From NCBI GenBank assembly GCA_964548225.1, contig CAZJQP010000095.1, positions 1 through 18,576 of the forward strand: a stretch of DNA of 18,576 nucleotides. The letters run 5' to 3'. Below the pieces are notes generated by a model that saw only the letters and a list, made by a program, of their open reading frames with translations, made no database searches and was not told the origin of the DNA. Positions 13,700 through 18,576 of the stretch are shown piece after piece. Origin of the DNA: CALMEH01 sp964548225 (GTDB lineage Bacteria; Acidobacteriota; Blastocatellia; Pyrinomonadales; Pyrinomonadaceae). The first letter of the stretch is position 1. The number at the start of each line of letters is the position of its first letter. The position numbers were made by a program, and so were the translations under genes.

Positions 13700-14167
13700 C
13701 TAATACTCGCGCAGACGCAATTCCATAACTTCATTTTTCGCATCAAATCCGGCGCGTTCATAGAAACTTACGGCTTGTTCGCTCGGATAAACTATGAGCA
13801 ACTCCAAATCTTCTGCGCTTGCCCAATCTTTAACCGTTTGCAGCAGTTTTGAGCCGATGCCTTTATTTCGATATTCGGGTTTGGTGTAATTATTGGTCAG
13901 ATAACCGAATTGGTCACGGATTTTGCACGGACGCGGCACTAAATCTATTCTATGCACGAAAATATGCGCGGCGATTTCACTGCCTTCTTCGGCAATCCAA
14001 TAAACATAGAAACCGTTTTCCAAGCCGCGCCTCAGAAAAGAAACACAGGATTCTATAAATTCCGATTTGCCGACCACCGGCGTTTCATCTGCGTCCAAAA
14101 TTCGGAATTCCCAACGCAATTCCGCGAGTTGATTCAAATCTTCAAAGGTTGCTTGTCGGTAATTCAT
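13700..14167 (-). CDS. GNAT-family N-acetyltransferase
   Basis: A 155-residue single-domain acyl-CoA acetyltransferase. The acetyl-CoA pyrophosphate loop is R100-N-K-G-I-G105, preceded by the beta strand G-Y-L-T-N-N-Y-T. The C-terminal motif B region A-V-S-F-Y-E-R-A-G-F is at 132-141. The N-terminal R-Q-A-T-x-x-D-L opening is typical. It lies 24 bases after the 7TM-HD gene on the same strand and is probably the last gene of the hflX operon. The substrate (amine on a small molecule, antibiotic or protein) cannot be judged. Confidence 0.9.
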   Translation of the reverse strand: MNYRQATFEDLNQLAELRWEFRILDADETPVVGKSEFIESCVSFLRRGLENGFYVYWIAEEGSEIAAHIFVHRIDLVPRPCKIRDQFGYLTNNYTKPEYRNKGIGSKLLQTVKDWASAEDLELLIVYPSEQAVSFYERAGFDAKNEVMELRLREY

Positions 14168-14191
14168 TTGCTTTATCTCTCAAAAAGACAA

Positions 14192-16633
14192 TTATTTCAC
14201 CGTTTTCGCTTCCGCTTTATTCGGTGGGCTTGACCGGTCAACGGCTTCGTCTTCGACTTCGCCGCCCGGACTGATTGGAATTTCCGCCGGATTTTTGTAG
14301 AGCAAGCCGCGTTCTTCCGAATCGGCTTCGATGTTGATTTTCGGCGCAGATGTCGGCGGTGTGTAGCCGGGGTAATCTACGCGGGAATGATAAATTGCGA
14401 CAAGCGATTTAATCATTGATTCGCGGATGACCGTGAGTTCACGAAGCGTCAAATCGCATTCATCGAGTTGGTCGTCCGCCAAAATCGCGTCAATGATTTT
14501 GGTAACGATAAAGCGGATATTTTCGGGAGTTGGTTCGCTTAAAGAGCGGGCGGCGGCTTCGCACGAGTCAGCAATCATCATAATTGCGGCTTCGCGGAAT
14601 TGCGGTTTCGGACCCGGATAACGAAAATCATTTTCCGAAATATCGTCCGCGTCGCGGGCTTCCGATTGCGCTTTTCGCAAGAAATAATGCAAAGTTCGTG
14701 TGCCGTGGTGTTGTGGAATAAAATCAATAATTCTTTGCGGCAAACCCATTTCTTTGCCGAGTTTTACGCCGTAGGTAACGTGGCTGATGATGATTTTCGC
14801 GCTTTGCGACGGTTTTAATCTATCGTGCGGATTTTTTCCTAATTGATTTTCGACAAAATGTTCGGGCGCGGCAGATTTCCCGATGTCGTGATAAAGTGCG
14901 CCGATTCTTGCCAAAAGTCCGTTTGCACCGACGGCGCGGCAGGCTTCTTCGGCAAGCTGTCCGACGGCGTGACTGTGTTGATTCGTTCCGGGCGCACGAA
15001 GCGCAAGCTGTCCAAGCGCGGGCAAATCGGCGTTTGAAAGTTCCAAAAGTTTAACGTCAGTCAAAATTCCGAAAACATTTTCGCACATTGGCAAGAAAAC
15101 TGCCGTAACTGCCGCCGTTATCAAACCGCTCGAAAGCCCGCAGGCAATCGCTAACATTACAGTATTCAAAATGAACGGCTGTTGCGTGTAACCGATTAAA
15201 GCCAACGCCGTTGCCGCGCTTGCCAAACCGACGAGAACGCCCGCGATTGTTACCGATTGGCGCGAACGGTAACGCCCGATTCCATAAACTGCAACCGCCG
15301 AAGCAATCGCCGAAAACACCGTAAATTCCATTGGTTTCGGCGAAATTAATCCGGCAATCAAAGCCAGAAACATTCCTGTAAAAAGTGCGGTGCGTCTGTC
15401 GGCAAGAAGTGTCATTAAAAGCGAACCGAACGCAAACGGAATCGCAAATGACCAAAGCATCGGATCATTAAGCGGTGCTTTGACATTTTGTGCGGCAGTA
15501 AATTCGGCGAGACGGAAAAACGCCGCCATTAATGCCGTCTGAATTATTACGATAAAGCCGAAAAGCGCGAAACTTTTTTCCGCTGAGAGTGCCAGCCGCG
15601 CTCCTGATTGATTGTGTTCGATGAATTTCCAAGCCACCCAAAACAGTGCGGAAATCAAAATCAGAAGTCCGAAAAACCTGTTTATTTGCCGTGTGTTTGT
15701 TGCGTAATTACGAATTGCCGAAATTTTTTGTAAGGCTTCCCGTGTGATGATGTCGCCTTCATCAACTATTTTTTGTCCGCGTTTGAGCGAAACCGTTACC
15801 GGCTTGACGCTTTTGACAATCGCTTCACGCGAATTTCCGGTTTGCACCGCGTCATAAACAATGCTCGGCTGAATCAGCGGCGCAAGTGCCGCATTGAAGG
15901 CTTCGATTTCCTTTTCGTTTAAACTGCGGATTTGTCCCAAACCTGTTTTTAATTTGTTTCGCGCTTCGGAGAGTGCGGACATCGAAGATTCGGGATTCGT
16001 GATTTTCTTTGATAAATTCGGCTTCTGACGGTCAACCAGCGTGATTTCGTTCGAGAAAAATACGCGGTCTTGGTCGCCGTAAATCTGTCCGTTTGCGCTT
16101 TCGCGTAAAATTCTTGTTACTGAATCGAGTTCATTTGTGCTGAAATTTCTGCTCGTGAAAATCTTACCTAATTCCGCGCCGCCCGCGCCCGTCCATTGCG
16201 CTTCGATTTTTGCGTTTGAGTTGTTTCGCTGATTTGAATTTGAATGACTTTCGGTTTTGCGTTGCAGGTTTTCCCACGCCGAACGGAAACTTTGCACGGC
16301 TTCTTCCGCAAGATTAGTTTGTTCGGTAAAAATCGGCTCGATTGTTTCGCGGGCGGATTGTTTGAGATTTTCGGTTTCGGTTTCGTCAATCGTAAAAATA
16401 TCAGCCGGAGCGGTTATATCTTCGCGGGCGATGTCGCCTTCTTTATAAATCTCAACCGAAGAACGCCAAAACGGATTATTGATCAGAAATGTCGTGATAA
16501 TGCAAAGCAGAACAAAACATACCCAAAAAATCTGCCGCGCCGTTAGTTTTCCAACCGTGCGCGAAGCAAATTTATTGATTGCATTTTGCGCTTTTGTCAG
16601 CGGATTTTTTGAGCCTGAAAGACGTTTATTCAT
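14192..16633 (-). CDS. 7TM-HD phosphodiesterase, PgpH-like
   Basis: An 813-residue membrane phosphohydrolase of the 7TMR-HD type; characterised members such as Listeria PgpH degrade c-di-AMP. A membrane helix at about 33-51 is followed by an extracytoplasmic 7TMR-HDED domain to about 310, interrupted by a Ser/Asn-rich stretch near 129-141. Seven helices span about 318-515. The cytoplasmic HD domain is about 545-755. All expected metal ligands are seen: H553, H582-D583 (Y-H-D-I-G-K), H618, H642-H643 and D689. A 60-residue acidic, proline-containing tail follows. No ribosome binding site is clear. It starts 18 bases after hflX, suggesting co-transcription. In many bacteria ybeY comes next; here a GNAT gene does. 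Confidence 0.92.
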   Translation of the reverse strand: MNKRLSGSKNPLTKAQNAINKFASRTVGKLTARQIFWVCFVLLCIITTFLINNPFWRSSVEIYKEGDIAREDITAPADIFTIDETETENLKQSARETIEPIFTEQTNLAEEAVQSFRSAWENLQRKTESHSNSNQRNNSNAKIEAQWTGAGGAELGKIFTSRNFSTNELDSVTRILRESANGQIYGDQDRVFFSNEITLVDRQKPNLSKKITNPESSMSALSEARNKLKTGLGQIRSLNEKEIEAFNAALAPLIQPSIVYDAVQTGNSREAIVKSVKPVTVSLKRGQKIVDEGDIITREALQKISAIRNYATNTRQINRFFGLLILISALFWVAWKFIEHNQSGARLALSAEKSFALFGFIVIIQTALMAAFFRLAEFTAAQNVKAPLNDPMLWSFAIPFAFGSLLMTLLADRRTALFTGMFLALIAGLISPKPMEFTVFSAIASAVAVYGIGRYRSRQSVTIAGVLVGLASAATALALIGYTQQPFILNTVMLAIACGLSSGLITAAVTAVFLPMCENVFGILTDVKLLELSNADLPALGQLALRAPGTNQHSHAVGQLAEEACRAVGANGLLARIGALYHDIGKSAAPEHFVENQLGKNPHDRLKPSQSAKIIISHVTYGVKLGKEMGLPQRIIDFIPQHHGTRTLHYFLRKAQSEARDADDISENDFRYPGPKPQFREAAIMMIADSCEAAARSLSEPTPENIRFIVTKIIDAILADDQLDECDLTLRELTVIRESMIKSLVAIYHSRVDYPGYTPPTSAPKINIEADSEERGLLYKNPAEIPISPGGEVEDEAVDRSSPPNKAEAKTVK

Positions 16634-16651
16634 TATTTGTTTGCATCGTTG

Positions 16652-18367
16652 TTAATAGTTGGTTGCAAAATCTGTATTGGCAACTAACAACGAATTACTA
16701 ACCACTAACGCGCCGATTTTTTCAACCAAAGGACGTAATGTTTTCGGTTGAATAGCTGAAATTGCCACGATTTCCGCTGTCTTGTCAAGCGAGATTTGCC
16801 GTTCGAGAGCTTCAAGCGAAATTTCATCAAGCAAATCCGCCTTGTTCAAAACGATGATTTGCGGGATTTCGTTCAATTTTAATTCGTGCAAAATTTTATC
16901 AACCGATTCAATTTGCTGAACGGCTCGCGGATTCGATGCGTCAATGACGTGAACCAATAAATCCGAATCGGAAATTTCTTCGAGCGTGGCGCGGAAAGCG
17001 GCAACCAGCGCGGGCGGCAAATCGCGGATAAAACCGACGGTATCGTTGATGATTATTTCTTGTTCAATCGGCAGACGCAAACGCCGCGAAGTCGGGTCGA
17101 GCGTCGCAAACATTTTCTTTTCCGCATAAACTTCGCTTTGCGTCAGCGTGTTGAGCAATGTGGATTTACCGGCGTTTGTATAACCGACAAGCGAAATTAT
17201 CGGGACATTTCGGCTAATGCGATGTTTGCGGCGTTCGTTTCTTTGGCGCGAAAGATTATCAACTTGCTTTTCGAGATTGGTAATTTTATCGCGCACGCGG
17301 CGGCGGTCGGTTTCGAGTTTTGTTTCGCCCGGACCGCGTCCGCCGATTCCGCCTGCGAGACGTGAAAACGCCGGATTCAAACCTTGTGCAAGACGCGGCA
17401 ATAAATATTTTAACTGCGCGAGTTCGACTTGCAATTTTCCTTCGCGGGATTGGGCGCGTTGGGCGAAAATGTCCAAAATAAGTTGCGGTCGGTCAATGAC
17501 TTTTAATTCGGTCGCAAGCGAAAGCGCACGAACTTGTGCCGGAGTTAATTCGGTGTCGAAAACAATCAAATCCGCGCCCAGTCGCATCGAACGCACGAGA
17601 AGTTCTTCCAATTTTCCGCGCCCAAGCACGGTTTTCGGATCAATTTGCGGACGGCGTTGAATGATTTTATCCAAAACAATCGCATCCGCCGAAAGCGTCA
17701 ATTCTTCCAATTCGGCAAGCGATTCTTCGGCTTCGGACAAATAACCTGTCGTAACATTTACCAAAATCACGCGGTCGCGGTTTGTCTGGCGGTTTCGCGC
17801 CGTCAAACGAATCCGCGCCATTTCGTTTTCGAGCGAATTAATCAAACCGATAAAATCCGTGTCGAGTTGCGACGGCACATTCGGTTCGAGAAATTCATAA
17901 GGCAACGATTGACTTTCGGTTTCGAGTTTTTCGGCGGTTGAAGGAACAAGATGCGCCGAATAAACCAAATCGGGCAAACCCGTAATTTCATTGACTTGAA
18001 TAATTGACATCAAATCGAGCCGCAGCAAAGCCAAGTCGGTCAAATCGTCCTGTGTCAATTTTTCTTTGTTGAGATGCGTATGCACACAGCGAAGTCCGCG
18101 AAATCGTTCGGAAGAAACGCGAGCGCGACCAAAATCGGGCATTTCAATTGTTTTCGCATTCCCGACCATTACATATTCCACTTGACCTTTGCGATTTAAG
18201 AGAACGCCGATTTGACGACCTGTTTCGTAAGAAATTTCCGAAAGCTGACGGGCTAATTCGGGCGAAACGATTTGTTCAGGGGCAACACGCCGCGTGTAAA
18301 GACGCTCGATGCGCCGCAGTTGATTATGTTTTAAGCCTTGTGTAAATCCGTGAATGTTGCTAATAAT
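16652..18367 (-). CDS. hflX: ribosome-associated GTPase HflX, long form, apparent ATT start
   Basis: A 571-residue GTPase that splits stalled ribosomes in other bacteria; it is longer than the 426-residue E. coli protein through an N-terminal extension. The HflX domain has V-L-G-R-G-K near 248-252 and the glycine-rich G-G-I-G-G-R-G-P-G-E-T at 339-349. The GTP-binding motifs are G-Y-T-N-A-G-K-S at 395-402, D-T-V-G-F at 442-446 and N-K-A-D at 508-511. The first in-frame ATG/GTG (GTG at 18181) would delete 62 residues that look genuine (G-L-K-H-N-Q-L-R-R-I-E-R-L-Y, S-P-E-L-A-R, E-T-G-R-Q-I-G-V-L). Between the upstream TAA (18368-18370) and that region only ATT codons lie at a proper distance from GGAGG (18374-18378), so ATT at 18365-18367 (or 18362-18364) is taken as start. 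Confidence 0.9.
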   Translation of the reverse strand: MISNIHGFTQGLKHNQLRRIERLYTRRVAPEQIVSPELARQLSEISYETGRQIGVLLNRKGQVEYVMVGNAKTIEMPDFGRARVSSERFRGLRCVHTHLNKEKLTQDDLTDLALLRLDLMSIIQVNEITGLPDLVYSAHLVPSTAEKLETESQSLPYEFLEPNVPSQLDTDFIGLINSLENEMARIRLTARNRQTNRDRVILVNVTTGYLSEAEESLAELEELTLSADAIVLDKIIQRRPQIDPKTVLGRGKLEELLVRSMRLGADLIVFDTELTPAQVRALSLATELKVIDRPQLILDIFAQRAQSREGKLQVELAQLKYLLPRLAQGLNPAFSRLAGGIGGRGPGETKLETDRRRVRDKITNLEKQVDNLSRQRNERRKHRISRNVPIISLVGYTNAGKSTLLNTLTQSEVYAEKKMFATLDPTSRRLRLPIEQEIIINDTVGFIRDLPPALVAAFRATLEEISDSDLLVHVIDASNPRAVQQIESVDKILHELKLNEIPQIIVLNKADLLDEISLEALERQISLDKTAEIVAISAIQPKTLRPLVEKIGALVVSNSLLVANTDFATNY

Positions 18368-18373
18368 TTACAG

Positions 18374-18393
18374 CCTCCAATTTGTTAATTATA
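18374..18393 (-). promoter_or_regulatory. hflX extended -10 promoter and Shine-Dalgarno
   Basis: On the minus strand TGTTATAAT gives a consensus -10 (TATAAT at 18388-18393) with the extended TG motif, which can work without a good -35; none is evident. GGAGG at 18374-18378 is six bases before the first ATT codon and nine before the second. The predicted leader is only about 14 bases. This likely drives hflX, the 7TM-HD gene and the GNAT gene. Confidence 0.65.
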
Positions 18394-18406
18394 ACATAGC
18401 GTAAGT

Positions 18407-18433
18407 TTGACGGGCATCAGAAACGATTATAAT
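18407..18433 (+). promoter_or_regulatory. possible rightward promoter
   Basis: TTGACG (18407-18412) and a perfect TATAAT (18428-18433) with a 15-base spacer, shorter than the usual 16-18. It points out of the window, divergent from hflX. No gene is seen in 18434-18576, so the target would lie beyond the edge. Confidence 0.3.
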
Positions 18434-18542
18434 CAGCCGAATTTGTTTCAATCGCCAAGATATTTGCGCTTCGGAATGCGTTTATGATTAGGAAACAAAG
18501 CACGGCATTATCAATTATTAACTAACGTCAGTTCGGGATAAG

Positions 18543-18576
18543 GACTGGAGCGCAAGCGTCCCGCTTGCAATGAGCG
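18543..18576 (+). repeat. REP-like element, copy C (cut by window end)
   Basis: GACTGGAGC followed by GCAAGCG-TCC-CGCTTGC and AATGAG, nearly identical to copy A at 5424. It lies in the non-coding gap to the right of hflX; the window ends inside or just after it, so a partner copy may be missing. Confidence 0.75.

Noticed and set aside
15057..15455. Minus-strand frame within the 7TM-HD gene
   Set aside because: Out-of-frame shadow of the membrane segment; Gly/Arg/Phe-rich and without support.

Overview
The window looks like a chromosomal segment of an Acidobacteriota bacterium, probably from the Blastocatellia/Pyrinomonadaceae side. The main pointers are a secreted von Willebrand factor A protein of the acidobacterial VWFA type, a long-form HflX, moderate G+C, and many short intergenic repeat hairpins. 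This placement is inference from gene families; there is no rRNA gene to confirm it. No phage, IS element, CRISPR array, rRNA or tRNA was recognised. Coding density is high and no gene-free stretch exceeds about 285 bases.

Layout, left to right. Positions 1-830 hold a small GxxExxY-family (PD-(D/E)XK nuclease-like) gene between hairpin repeats. A large secreted PPC/PPC/P-domain protein (minus strand) and acetyl-CoA synthetase (minus) follow, with another copy of the same hairpin between them. At 5.4-5.9 kb there is a REP-like inverted pair, a 70-residue single-pass membrane protein and a second kind of hairpin repeat, and then a plus-strand isochorismatase-family hydrolase. From 6.5 to 9.7 kb the minus strand carries pxpA (5-oxoprolinase subunit A), an NRAMP-like transporter of the YcsG type and the VWFA protein. 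From 13.2 down to 9.98 kb a minus-strand run, mltG - BrnA-like antitoxin - four-helix membrane protein - HAD phosphatase - cyclophilin, ends in a good intrinsic terminator. A small plus-strand membrane protein at 13.3 kb diverges from mltG. The right end is a minus-strand operon of hflX, a 7TM-HD (PgpH-like) phosphodiesterase and a GNAT acetyltransferase.

The genes are mostly housekeeping: acetate activation, 5-oxoproline handling, cell-wall chain termination, protein folding, a ribosome-associated GTPase and probable c-di-AMP turnover. The least ordinary parts are: (a) five full and one half copy of a hairpin built from three ~10-bp units per arm, two copies flanking the GxxExxY gene closely, plus a hairpin of unrelated sequence at 5797-5866 with the same three-plus-three design; (b) REP-like elements with a GGAG head, two of them inverted next to acs; (c) hflX, whose conserved N-terminus has no ATG/GTG/TTG available and appears to start at ATT behind a strong Shine-Dalgarno sequence and an extended -10 promoter; (d) an NRAMP relative without the DPGN and MPH metal motifs beside pxpA, with no pxpB or pxpC in view; and (e) a BrnA-type antitoxin with no BrnT toxin.
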